A stretch of 64,000 bases of DNA from Allobosea lathyri (lineage in GTDB: Bacteria; Pseudomonadota; Alphaproteobacteria; Rhizobiales; Beijerinckiaceae): NCBI RefSeq assembly GCF_900108245.1, contig NZ_FNUY01000004.1, positions 62,001-126,000 on the forward strand, read 5' to 3'. Below, in pieces: positions 34,857 through 43,203 of this stretch (positions within the stretch are counted from its first letter, which is position 1; each line of letters starts with the position of its first letter). The translations under genes were made by a program, and so were the position numbers. Under the pieces are notes generated by a model that saw nothing but the letters and a program-made list of their open reading frames with translations, was not told the origin of the DNA and made no database searches.

Positions 34857-35780
34857 TCAGGAATTTTCGCTGCCGATCACCCTGGCAATTTCATCCAGCT
34901 TCCGGGCCAGTTGCGCACGCACATGAGAGATCAGCGCCTGGGCGCTCAGCGAGGTCTCGCGAAAGCTCGGCGTGACCACCCAGATGTCGTAGCTCACCGC
35001 CGGCCGGAAAGGCCGCACGACCAGTTGCTCGGGCCCAAAACCGACCGTGCTGAGCGGATCGACAACCGCGACTCCAACACCGGCCGCAACAAAGGAGCAG
35101 CAGGCTTCGGTCAGTTGCACCTTGAGGATGATCTCGCGCTCCGCGCCGCATTCGGCAAAGGCATTGTCGATCTGGAGCTGGGCGCGGTCCTCCTCCACCA
35201 TCGCCACGAAGCGCTCGCCGTGAAGGTCTTCCGCCCTGATGACGGGTCGGTCAGCCAGCGGGTGACTGGGCGGCAGGACGCAAACCGCCTCCATGGAGCA
35301 GAGCTTCTCGAAGCGCACGCCGGGCCGCTCCGAGGCGACCATGCCAAAGCCAACATCGACCCCTTGCGAGGCGACCCTGTCGACCAGGAGCCAGGAGTTG
35401 CGACTCGACATCGTCACGCGCAGGGCCGGTCTCGACGTCAGGAACTCGGCCAGGATGGGCGGCAGGACCCGCGTCGCCAATGATGGAAACGTAACGAGCT
35501 TGATCTCGCCATAGTCGAACTGCCGGATCGCGCGCGCCCGCGCCGATACGGAATCGACGCTGAGGAAAACCCGCTCAACCTCGGAATAGAGCATCTGCCC
35601 TTCGGCGGTCGGGATGACCCCGTTCTTCTGCCGGTGAAACAGGGCGAAGCCGCATTTTCGCTCGAGCAGGAAGATGAGTTTGCTGACCGCGGGCTGAGAC
35701 AAATGCAGCTTCTCGGCGGCGCGGGTGAAGCTGCCCAACTCCATGATGGTTTTGAAAGCTTCAAGCTGCCGGATGTTCAT
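34857..35780 (-). CDS. LysR-family regulator of the AtuA/ABC system
   Basis: 307 aa. The N-terminal HTH reads MNIRQLEAFKTIMELGSFTR, then AAEKLHLSQPAVSKLIFLLE. The effector domain contains YGEIKLVTFPSLATRVLPPI, and SFVAAGVGVAVVDPLS near the end. It lies between the AtuA operon (same strand, downstream) and a divergent solute-binding-protein gene. It probably controls both halves of one uptake-catabolism system. It is a clear paralogue of the LysR protein at 36976-37911. Confidence 0.93.
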   Translation of the reverse strand: MNIRQLEAFKTIMELGSFTRAAEKLHLSQPAVSKLIFLLERKCGFALFHRQKNGVIPTAEGQMLYSEVERVFLSVDSVSARARAIRQFDYGEIKLVTFPSLATRVLPPILAEFLTSRPALRVTMSSRNSWLLVDRVASQGVDVGFGMVASERPGVRFEKLCSMEAVCVLPPSHPLADRPVIRAEDLHGERFVAMVEEDRAQLQIDNAFAECGAEREIILKVQLTEACCSFVAAGVGVAVVDPLSTVGFGPEQLVVRPFRPAVSYDIWVVTPSFRETSLSAQALISHVRAQLARKLDEIARVIGSENS

Positions 35781-35886
35781 AGCTGCAAGTTATCTCAGTC
35801 GCGCCAATTTCAATTTGATGCGGGCGCAAAGCCGCTCCCTCATATCACGCTCAGAGGAAAGATACCAAAACGCTGGAGGAGAAGGC

Positions 35887-36939
35887 ATGTTTATCAGTAA
35901 ACGTCATGCATTCGCATGTGCTGTCATGCTCGCAGGCACCGCTGGCGCGTTGCCGGCGAAAGCACAGGAATCGATCACGGTCGCGACCTATGGCGGCGAG
36001 TGGGGCGCGGCCATGCAGGCCTGCATCATCGACCCGTTCACGCGCGACACCAAGATCCGCGTCGTTCCCGAGCCGGGCGTGTCGGGCGTCACCCTGAGCA
36101 AGCTGCGCCAGCAGAAGGATGCACCGACGCTCGACGCGGTCTGGATCGATGGCGGCGTGTCCGAGATCACCGCTGCCGACAAACTCCTGAAGCCGATCGA
36201 TCCCGCCAGGGTTCCGGCCGTCGCCGACATGATTCCCGAAGGACTCTACAAGGACGGAAGCGGCGCCATCTTCGCCGTCAGCACCGGCTTCTACTCGCTC
36301 GGCCTCGCCTATAACAGCAAGGACATCAAGCAGGCCCCCATCTCCTGGCTCGACCTCTGGAAGCCGGAATTCGCCGGGGCGGTCACCTTCCCCAGCCCAT
36401 CGAACGCCATGGGCGTGCCATTCATCGTTCATCTGGCCGGCCTGCTCGGCGGAACGGCCGACAATGTGGCGCCGGCGTTCGACAAGCTGAAGCAGCTGAA
36501 GGTCGCAGCTTATTTCGACACGGCGGGCGCGGGAACCAACCTCTTCCAAAGCGGGGAGACCGTCATCGGCGCTCATTATGCCAGCTCGGCCTATGCGATG
36601 CGCGACCAGAAGCTGCCGATCGGCTTCGTCGTGCCCAGGGAGGGCGCGATCGGCGGCGACATCCGGTTGCACCTCGTCGCCAACAGCAGGAAACAGGAGG
36701 CGGCGGAAAAATTTGTGAATTATGCGCTAGGCAAAGAGCCGGCTAAGTGCATGGCGGAACGAATCTATGTCGGGCCGGCGACGGCGGGTGTGGACCTTTC
36801 CGAAAACGCCAGGCAGCGCATGCCCTGGGGCGCCGATGGTTCGATCAAAAGTCTTGCGCTTCCGGACTGGAACAAGATCAACGCCAATCGCGCCGCTATC
36901 ATCGAGGCGTTCAATCGCAGTGTGGCGGCGAAGAAATAA
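35887..36939 (+). CDS. Periplasmic solute-binding protein, PotD/SBP_bac_6-like
   Basis: 350-aa receptor that likely serves the PotABC-like importer at 30144-32960, which lacks its own binding protein. Signal peptide: MFISKRHAFACAVMLAGTAG, cleaved near AKAQ. The mature part starts ITVATYGGEWGAAMQACIID; further segments are DAVWIDGGVSEI and YSLGLAYNSKDIK. ATG 35887 has GGAGGAG upstream. It is divergent from the LysR gene, and its other neighbour is a second LysR gene, converging 36 bp away. Split placement of receptor and transporter around the regulator supports shared control. Confidence 0.92.
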   Translation: MFISKRHAFACAVMLAGTAGALPAKAQESITVATYGGEWGAAMQACIIDPFTRDTKIRVVPEPGVSGVTLSKLRQQKDAPTLDAVWIDGGVSEITAADKLLKPIDPARVPAVADMIPEGLYKDGSGAIFAVSTGFYSLGLAYNSKDIKQAPISWLDLWKPEFAGAVTFPSPSNAMGVPFIVHLAGLLGGTADNVAPAFDKLKQLKVAAYFDTAGAGTNLFQSGETVIGAHYASSAYAMRDQKLPIGFVVPREGAIGGDIRLHLVANSRKQEAAEKFVNYALGKEPAKCMAERIYVGPATAGVDLSENARQRMPWGADGSIKSLALPDWNKINANRAAIIEAFNRSVAAKK

Positions 36940-36975
36940 CGCAAACGGCCAGTGCGAAGGGAATGTCGCCCGAGT

Positions 36976-37911
36976 TCAGACTCGAGGCGGCGTTCCCGTA
37001 TCGTCGAGATCGGAGACGAAGGCGGCAAGCCGTTCGAGCGTGAAGGCGACGAATTTGTCGACGAGGTTGAACGGGCGCGCCGCCTTGGGTCGGATCAGCC
37101 AGATGTCGAACTCGACCGCAGGCTCGAAACGGCTGACGGCGATCCGCTTGTCGTCATTGTTGTAGACGCTGATCGGGTCGACCACCGCGACCCCGGCATT
37201 GGCGGCGACGAAGGAGAAGGTCGTTTCGGACTGCCCCGCTTCGATCCGGGTTTTGCGGGGGACTTTGAGTTCGTCGAATATCCTGTCGATCATGAACCGC
37301 GAGTGATCCTGCGGACCCAGCGAGATGAAGTTCTCGTCCGCCAGATCGCGCGCATGAATCACCTCGCGTCCGGCCAGGCGATGAGCCGCCGGCAGGATGC
37401 AGAGCCCGCGCAGGCGGTGCAGATGCGTGCTTTCCACCTCGGGGCGGTCTCCCGGCAGGATGCTCAACCCGATATCGACATGCTGGGCGGCCACGGCATC
37501 GATCAGGCTGCGAGAGCGCATGCTCTCGAGCCGGAAGCGCGTGTCCGGATGTGCCTCGCAGAAGCTCCACAGGATTTCGGGGATCACCCGCCGCGCGATG
37601 GCTGGGAAAGCTGCCAGACTCACCGAGCCCCAACTCTGGTCGCGCAGCGCCGTCGCGACGCGCGCAATCTGCCCGACGCCGATAAACATGCGCTGGACTT
37701 CGATGTAGAGCGCTTCCGCCTCGCGCGTTGGAGCGATCTTGCTGCCCTGCCGGTCAAACAGCCGAAAGCCGCAATGGCGCTCCAGCTGCGCGATCAGCTG
37801 GCTGACGGCCGGCTGGGAAATGCTGAGGCGTTCGCCCGCGCGAGTGACGCTGCCGGTTGCCATGACGGCCTGGAAGGCCTCGATCTGCCGAACATTCATT
37901 GCGGACGCCAT
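36976..37911 (-). CDS. LysR-family regulator of the 38-43 kb ABC operon
   Basis: 311 aa. The HTH region is MNVRQIEAFQAVMATGSVTR, AGERLSISQPAVSQLIAQLE. The effector domain has SFVAANAGVAVVDPIS and FEPAVEFDIWLIRP, the same segments as the LysR at 34857 (SFVAAGVGVAVVDPLS, FRPAVSYDIWVVTP), so the two arose by duplication. ATG 37911 (MASAMNV) or ATG 37899 may start it. It is divergent from the amino-acid-type ABC operon, and a 15-bp palindrome lies between them (37928-37942). Confidence 0.93.
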   Translation of the reverse strand: MASAMNVRQIEAFQAVMATGSVTRAGERLSISQPAVSQLIAQLERHCGFRLFDRQGSKIAPTREAEALYIEVQRMFIGVGQIARVATALRDQSWGSVSLAAFPAIARRVIPEILWSFCEAHPDTRFRLESMRSRSLIDAVAAQHVDIGLSILPGDRPEVESTHLHRLRGLCILPAAHRLAGREVIHARDLADENFISLGPQDHSRFMIDRIFDELKVPRKTRIEAGQSETTFSFVAANAGVAVVDPISVYNNDDKRIAVSRFEPAVEFDIWLIRPKAARPFNLVDKFVAFTLERLAAFVSDLDDTGTPPRV

Positions 37912-37927
37912 AAGTTCTACTTATTTT

Positions 37928-37942
37928 GATAATGCAATTATC
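37928..37942. promoter_or_regulatory. Candidate LysR operator GATAAT-GCA-ATTATC
   Basis: A perfect inverted repeat (6-bp arms, 3-nt spacer) in the AT-rich gap 17 bp upstream of the LysR start and about 100 bp before the solute-binding-protein start. Position and form suit LysR binding and autoregulation. Confidence 0.5.
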
Positions 37943-38043
37943 TATTAGGAAATTATGATGAGCAAGGCGATCCTGTGTATCAGAGCGCCGCGCCGACAGT
38001 TGCTGATCGGTATAAGGAGCGCTCCCGGAAAAAGGGGATTTCC

Positions 38044-38901
38044 ATGACGTCTCGCTTCGCCAAGCCGCGCTTCGCCAAGCCGCTCGCCGCTATTTCTCTG
38101 CTGGCCACCTGCCTCGCTTTCGGAGGCGGCGCCCAGGCCGACCAGCTCGACCGCGTCAAACAGCGCGGCAAGCTCATCGCAGGCATCAAGAACGACTATC
38201 CGCCGTTCGGTTCGCTCGACGCGAAAGGCGAGATCAAGGGTTTCGAGATCGATCTGGCGAAGTTCGTCGCCAAGCAGATCTTCGGCTCGGATACGGCGAT
38301 CGAACTCGTTCCCGTCATCGCCTCGAACCGGATCGAGCTTCTGAATGCGGGTCGCATCGACGTGATCTTCGCGACGCTCGGCAAGAACGCCGACCGGGCC
38401 AAGGTGCTCGACTTCACTGAAGAGTATTACAAGATGGCCGGCATCGTCCTGCTGGCCGCCAGGGACACGCCGGTCAAGACGTGGGAAGACGTCAAGGGGC
38501 GCAAGCTCTGCGGCATCCAGGGCAATCTGTACAACCGCACCCTGAGCGAAAAATACGGTGCCGAGACGGTGCTCTTCACCGGCACGGCCGAGATGTTCAA
38601 GGCCTTCCAGGACAATCGCTGCGAAGGCATCGCCTTTGACGGCCCGATCCTGACCATGAAGGTTGCCGAGGACGGCTGGAAGGACAAGTACAGGATCGCG
38701 CTGGAGACCTTCGACTACATCCCGATCGCGGGAGGCGTGCGCAAGGGCGAGGCCGCGTTCCTGGCAACGGTCAACAAGGCCATCATCGCGGCGGAAGCCG
38801 CCAATGTCCTGACCTCGGCGGAACAGAGCTTCCACATGGGCGCCAGCGACTACGTCACCAAGCGCGCGGCCGAGGCCGCCGCGAAAGTCAAGGCGAACTG
38901 A
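38044..38901 (+). CDS. Amino-acid-type ABC solute-binding protein
   Basis: 285-aa SBP_bac_3 receptor. Signal peptide with a doubled RFAKP n-region (separate entry) and the core LAAISLLATCLAFGGGAQA. The mature part shows GKLIAGIKNDYPPFGSLDAK, GEIKGFEIDLAKFVAKQIF and NRIELLNAGRIDVIFATLG. ATG 38044 has AAAGGGGA upstream; the open frame to 37975 is not needed. It is the first gene of a six-gene operon and is separated from the permease genes by a strong hairpin, which fits higher expression of the receptor. Confidence 0.93.
   Translation: MTSRFAKPRFAKPLAAISLLATCLAFGGGAQADQLDRVKQRGKLIAGIKNDYPPFGSLDAKGEIKGFEIDLAKFVAKQIFGSDTAIELVPVIASNRIELLNAGRIDVIFATLGKNADRAKVLDFTEEYYKMAGIVLLAARDTPVKTWEDVKGRKLCGIQGNLYNRTLSEKYGAETVLFTGTAEMFKAFQDNRCEGIAFDGPILTMKVAEDGWKDKYRIALETFDYIPIAGGVRKGEAAFLATVNKAIIAAEAANVLTSAEQSFHMGASDYVTKRAAEAAAKVKAN
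38053..38082 (+). repeat. Exact tandem 15-bp duplication in a signal peptide
   Basis: Units 38053-38067 and 38068-38082 are identical and encode RFAKP twice in the basic n-region of the solute-binding protein. Confidence 0.92.
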
Positions 38902-38951
38902 TCCCGTCCTGGCGATGGCCTCAGCCTTTGCGCTTGGCCATCCGATCTCCT

Positions 38952-38978
38952 GAGTCAGCCGGCAAATCCGGCTGACTC
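38952..38978 (+). terminator. Hairpin between receptor and permease genes (attenuator or mRNA stabiliser)
   Basis: GAGTCAGCCGG, loop CAAAT, CCGGCTGACTC: an 11-bp perfect stem. No T-run follows, so it is probably not a full intrinsic terminator. Similar hairpins after receptor genes protect upstream mRNA and lower downstream expression. Confidence 0.65.
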
Positions 38979-39006
38979 CAGCATTGATCCGAGGATTCGG
39001 AAGGCG

Positions 39007-39714
39007 ATGACTCTCGATTTCAGCTGGCTCGCCGACCCGCTCTATCAGCAATGGCTGCTGCGCGGCCTCGGCACGACGATCCTGATGAGCCTGCTGGGCA
39101 TCGTCTTGATGTTCATCATCGGCATCGCCGGCGCCGCCTGCATCCACTTCCGGCTGCCGGTGCTGGAGACGCTGACGACGATCCTCGTCGAGCTTTTCCG
39201 CAACACGCCACCGCTCGTGCAGCTCTTCTTCCTGTATTTCATGCTCTCGGAAATAGGCCTGACCCTGACCGACTCCGCGACGGGACGCAGCATACCGCTC
39301 TTCAGCGGCTTCACCTGCGTGGTGCTCTCGCTTGGCCTCTACAACGGCGCGATCGCGGTCGAGATCATCCGCTCGGGCCTGCTCGCCGTTCCCTCCCAGA
39401 CGGTCGAGGGAGCGCGCTCCCTCGGCTATTCCAGGCTGCAGACGTTCCGGCATGTGGAGCTGCCGATCGGCCTGCGCATGAGCATTCCCGCGATGACGAA
39501 TAACGTCGTCAGCCTGATCAAGACATCGTCGCAGGCCGTTCTCGTCGCCGTCGCGGACATCATGTACGGCGCGACCCAGATCATGCTCGAAACCTTCCGC
39601 AATCTGGAGGTCATGATCCTGATCTGGATCATCTATGTGGTGATCGCGAGCCTCGCTGTCGTCGCGGCGCGCCGCATCGCAGCGGCCGTCCGCATCCCCG
39701 GCTACGGGATGTGA
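39007..39714 (+). CDS. Amino-acid-type ABC permease
   Basis: 235 aa with about five hydrophobic helices. Motifs are VELFRNTPPLVQLFFLYFML and the EAA loop TVEGARSLGYSRLQTFRHVE. It starts 28 bp after the end of the hairpin. It works with the next permease, 6 bp downstream. Confidence 0.93.
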   Translation: MTLDFSWLADPLYQQWLLRGLGTTILMSLLGIVLMFIIGIAGAACIHFRLPVLETLTTILVELFRNTPPLVQLFFLYFMLSEIGLTLTDSATGRSIPLFSGFTCVVLSLGLYNGAIAVEIIRSGLLAVPSQTVEGARSLGYSRLQTFRHVELPIGLRMSIPAMTNNVVSLIKTSSQAVLVAVADIMYGATQIMLETFRNLEVMILIWIIYVVIASLAVVAARRIAAAVRIPGYGM

Positions 39715-39720
39715 TCCGCC

Positions 39721-40521
39721 ATGAACAGTGAACTCAAAGCCTTCACCTTCGGCGTTGTCGGCGTCACGCTCGTCCTGAGCGCCATTCTGGTCACCGTCTA
39801 TGGCGCGGAAACCGGCCGCGTCGTGCAGGCGCTGGCCGTGCGCACGCCGCTCCTTTTATCCGGCTCACCTGATTTCAGCCGGTTCGAGGGCGGTTTCGCC
39901 GCCAACATCATCATCAGCCTGTGGGCGATGCTGATCGCTGGAATCACCGGGGTAGCGCTCGGCATCGGCCTGATCGCGCAGTCGGCAGCGGTGCGGACGC
40001 CGTCCGTGCTGGTCATGAACATCCTGCGGAACTCGCCCTGGCTCGTCGTTCTCTATGCGATGCTCTATCTGCTGCCTTTCGAGGTCGATCTCTTCGGAAC
40101 GACGTTTTTCCTGTCGCCGCTGGTGAAATCCGTCATCGGCCTGGCCCTGCCGGTCACGGCCAACATCGCCGAAGTGTTTCGCGGCGGCGTCGAGGCCATT
40201 CCGAGCGGCCAGTGGGAATCCGCACGCTCGCTCGGATATCGCAGGCTCCAGATCCTGCGCCATGTCGTGGTCCCCCAGGCGATACCGTTCATGACGCCCA
40301 ACCTCATGACGACCTACGCCATGCTGTTCATCGGCACGAGCCTGGTGGTCGTGACCGGGGCCGCCGATGTCCTGTCGGTGGCACGCACGGTGATCGCCAG
40401 CGACGGCGCGCATTACGCCACCGCGATCTACCTCTACGTGCTGTTTCTCTTCTTCATCTTCTGCTTCCCGATCGCCATCCTGACCCGTTGGCTGGAGCGA
40501 CGCGTGCGAGTTCGCCAATGA
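39721..40521 (+). CDS. Amino-acid-type ABC permease
   Basis: 266 aa. N-terminal helix [20 protein letters not shown]; the family segments are [20 protein letters not shown] and [20 protein letters not shown] (EAA loop). Its stop overlaps the ATPase start as ATGA. The two permeases form the heterodimeric pore. Confidence 0.93.
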   Translation: MNSELKAFTFGVVGVTLVLSAILVTVYGAETGRVVQALAVRTPLLLSGSPDFSRFEGGFAANIIISLWAMLIAGITGVALGIGLIAQSAAVRTPSVLVMNILRNSPWLVVLYAMLYLLPFEVDLFGTTFFLSPLVKSVIGLALPVTANIAEVFRGGVEAIPSGQWESARSLGYRRLQILRHVVVPQAIPFMTPNLMTTYAMLFIGTSLVVVTGAADVLSVARTVIASDGAHYATAIYLYVLFLFFIFCFPIAILTRWLERRVRVRQ

Positions 40522-41273
40522 CGCCAGACCAGCAAGTCCGCCCTTTGATCGAACTCCAGGGCGTCCACAAATCCTTTGGCAGTTTCCCCGTGCTCAAGGG
40601 CGTTTCCCTGTCCGTTCAGGACGGCGGCGTGGTCTGCATCATCGGGCCATCGGGCTCGGGCAAGTCGACCATCCTGCGCTGCATCAACGGCCTGACGCCA
40701 ATCGATCGCGGAACGATCAGGGTCGGTTCCTTCGCGGTCGAGACGCTGAAGAGCGACAAGGATCTCGTGCCTCTCAGGCATCAGGTCGCGATGGTTTTCC
40801 AGCAGTACAATCTGTTCCCGCATCGCACCGTCCTGCAGAACCTGACCATGGCGCCCATCCAGGTGCTGGGCGAAGATCCCACGCAGGTTCGCGAAAGGGC
40901 GTTGTCGCTGCTCGCGAAAGTCCGGCTGACGGGAAAGGAGGCCGCCTATCCCGGCGAACTCTCCGGCGGCCAGCAACAGCGCGTCGCCATTGCTCGCGCC
41001 CTTGCCATGCAGCCGCGCGTGATCCTGTTCGACGAGGTCACCGCCGCACTCGATCCCGAAATGGTCAGCGAAGTCCTGAGCGTCATTCGCGATCTGGCCC
41101 GCGAAGGCATGACCTGCGTGCTCGTGACCCATGAGATGCGTTTCGCGGAGGAGGTCGCCGACGAGGTCTTCTTCACCGATCGTGGCGTGATCGTCGAGCA
41201 CGGCCCCCCAAGCACGATCTTCAAGGCGCCAGGCGACGAGCGGCTGAAAAGCTTTCTCGAAAAGGTTCTCTGA
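40518..41273 (+). CDS. Amino-acid-type ABC ATPase
   Basis: 251 aa. Walker A is GPSGSGKST, the Q loop lies in [10 protein letters not shown], the signature is [15 protein letters not shown], Walker B is [14 protein letters not shown] (Val in place of the usual Pro after the Glu) and the switch His is in [14 protein letters not shown] 40518 lies within the ATGA overlap; the longer open frame from 39921 is read-through. It is followed 26 bp later by the dehydrogenase gene. Confidence 0.94.
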   Translation: MTPDQQVRPLIELQGVHKSFGSFPVLKGVSLSVQDGGVVCIIGPSGSGKSTILRCINGLTPIDRGTIRVGSFAVETLKSDKDLVPLRHQVAMVFQQYNLFPHRTVLQNLTMAPIQVLGEDPTQVRERALSLLAKVRLTGKEAAYPGELSGGQQQRVAIARALAMQPRVILFDEVTAALDPEMVSEVLSVIRDLAREGMTCVLVTHEMRFAEEVADEVFFTDRGVIVEHGPPSTIFKAPGDERLKSFLEKVL

Positions 41274-41299
41274 ACAAGAGCATCACAAGGAACGATCTG

Positions 41300-42322
41300 A
41301 TGAAACCTCTCAAGGTCCTGGTCCCGGACGCGCATCTCCGCGATCTCGATGTCGAGCGCGGCGTTTCGGGCGATCGCCTCGACTATCTCGTCTTCGACGA
41401 GACCGACCCGGCGGCGATTCCCGACGAAACCTGGCGCTCCTGCGAAGCAATACTGATCTGGCACCGGATGAAGCTCACGCGGGACGTCGTCGCCAAGCTC
41501 GACAACTGCCGCCTGATCGTGCGCGTTGGCGTCGGCTTCGACAATGTGGACGGCGAGGCCTGCCGGGCGCGCGGCATTCCGGTTTCCAACGTACCGAACT
41601 ACGGCACCACCGAGGTGGCCGACCACGCGCTGGCCATGCTCCTCCATCTCGTGCGCGGACTCGGCTCCTATGAGGCCAGGTTGAAGGCCGACCTCGTCGC
41701 CGGTTTCCTCGCCGAGGACGTTCCCGTGGTCCGCCGCATCAGGGGCACCACCTTCGGCGCCATCGGCATGGGGCGCATCGGGACGGCCATCGCCCGCCGC
41801 GCCGCCGCCTTCGACATGAACGTGATCTACCACGATCCCTATCTGCCCGAAGGTCATGAACTTGGCCTCGGCGTCGAGCGCGTCAAGACGTTGGACGATC
41901 TGCTGGGCCGTTCGGACGTCGTCAGCCTTCATGTCCCCCTGTCGGACAAGACCCGCAACATCATCGGCAAGCGCGAGCTGGCATCGATGAAGCCCGGCGG
42001 CATTCTCATCAACGTGGCCCGAGGCGGTCTGGTCGATGTCGACGCGGTCCACGACGCCCTGAAGAGCGGGCATTTAGCCGCCGCCGGGTTCGATGTCCTG
42101 CCGAAGGAACCGCCCGTCCCAGCGCCGGCGCTGATCGAGGCGTGGCGAAACGACGAAGCCTGGCTGGCAGGCAGGCTGGTCGTCACACCGCACGCCGCCT
42201 TCTATTCGCAGGCCGGCTATCTCGACATGCGAACCTTCTCCGCCGAGATCCTGCTCGACTTCCTGTTCGAAGGACGGCTCCGGAACAACGTCAATCCAGG
42301 CTGGGACGTGAAGGCCTCATAG
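41300..42322 (+). CDS. D-2-hydroxyacid dehydrogenase (CtBP/phosphoglycerate dehydrogenase family)
   Basis: 340 aa. NAD-dependent reduction of a 2-oxoacid or oxidation of a D-2-hydroxyacid. The Rossmann motif is GAIGMGRIGTAIARRAAAFD. The catalytic Arg (NVARGGLVD), Glu (DVLPKEPP) and His (TPHAAFYS) are all present. It resembles C-terminal-binding-protein-like dehydrogenases. In operon with an ABC importer and an RraA-like aldolase, it may process the 2-oxoacid made by the aldolase. The substrate cannot be stated. Confidence 0.9.
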   Translation: MKPLKVLVPDAHLRDLDVERGVSGDRLDYLVFDETDPAAIPDETWRSCEAILIWHRMKLTRDVVAKLDNCRLIVRVGVGFDNVDGEACRARGIPVSNVPNYGTTEVADHALAMLLHLVRGLGSYEARLKADLVAGFLAEDVPVVRRIRGTTFGAIGMGRIGTAIARRAAAFDMNVIYHDPYLPEGHELGLGVERVKTLDDLLGRSDVVSLHVPLSDKTRNIIGKRELASMKPGGILINVARGGLVDVDAVHDALKSGHLAAAGFDVLPKEPPVPAPALIEAWRNDEAWLAGRLVVTPHAAFYSQAGYLDMRTFSAEILLDFLFEGRLRNNVNPGWDVKAS

Positions 42323-42363
42323 CCCGCCACCCTCCCCGCAGCCTTACGAGAAGAGAGCGACCC

Positions 42364-43017
42364 ATGGCCTTTCAACAATGCGACACTCAGTTCCGGGTTC
42401 TGAGCAAGGACGAACTGGATGCCTGGCGCGCCATCCCGCCAGCCGTGGCTTCGGACTGCATGAACCGCACCCAGGTGATGAACGCGACGATCAAACCCAT
42501 CATCGAAGGCCTCACACTTTGCGGACAGGCCCGCACGGTGACGACCATGGTCGGCGATTGCGGGCCGATCTGCTCGCTGATCAGCAACGCCCTGCCCGGC
42601 GAGATCATCGTCGTCGATGCCGGCGGCGTCGAGGATACCGCCGTCTGGGGCGGCGTCATGGCGGAGGAAGCCGTCCATCGCCGGCTCGGCGGCGCAGTCG
42701 TGGATGGCGCGATCCGCGACGTTGCGGATATGCGCAAGGCGCGGTTTGCCATGTTCTGCCGCTCCGTCGTACCGCGCGGCCCCCATCACGGCTTTGGCGG
42801 GACGATCGACGGCACGGTCTCGGTCGCTGGAGTACCGGTGCGCTCGGGCGATATCGTGCTGGGCAACGATGACGGCGTGGTCATCGTTCCGCTCGAACTG
42901 GCGCCCACCGTGCTGAAGGCCGCGCAAGCTCATCTCCTCAAGGAAGAGAGCTGGATACGCGACATCCGCAACGGCATGTCGATACCAACGATGTTCGAGC
43001 TTCCCAGCGCAAAGTAA
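42364..43017 (+). CDS. RraA-like aldolase/decarboxylase (HMG-aldolase family)
   Basis: 217 aa, of the family that contains RraA and 4-hydroxy-4-methyl-2-oxoglutarate aldolase, metal-dependent class II pyruvate aldolases and oxaloacetate decarboxylases. Segments are PPAVASDCMNRTQVM, PGEIIVVDAGGVEDTAVWGG and GGAVVDGAIRDVADMRKARF; the Arg-Asp pair after DGAI is the catalytic pair. ATG 42364 has AGAAGAGAG upstream; the open frame to 42142 overlaps the dehydrogenase. With intact catalytic residues it is more likely an enzyme than an RNase E regulator. It closes the ABC operon. Confidence 0.87.
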   Translation: MAFQQCDTQFRVLSKDELDAWRAIPPAVASDCMNRTQVMNATIKPIIEGLTLCGQARTVTTMVGDCGPICSLISNALPGEIIVVDAGGVEDTAVWGGVMAEEAVHRRLGGAVVDGAIRDVADMRKARFAMFCRSVVPRGPHHGFGGTIDGTVSVAGVPVRSGDIVLGNDDGVVIVPLELAPTVLKAAQAHLLKEESWIRDIRNGMSIPTMFELPSAK

Positions 43018-43203
43018 TCAGCCGCGACATAGTCCGCTTGAGCGCGTCTGTAGCCGTCAGGGCCTCGCGCATGAACAGGCCGCCATGGCGAAACGGCGTC
43101 GGGCCTTTCCCGTCAAACCGATTTGGGCAAGCCGATGGCTTGCCTGCCGCACCAATGGTCCGTCAGCCGCGTGCTGTGGGCGGAAACTGGATCCCTCGTC
43201 GCC

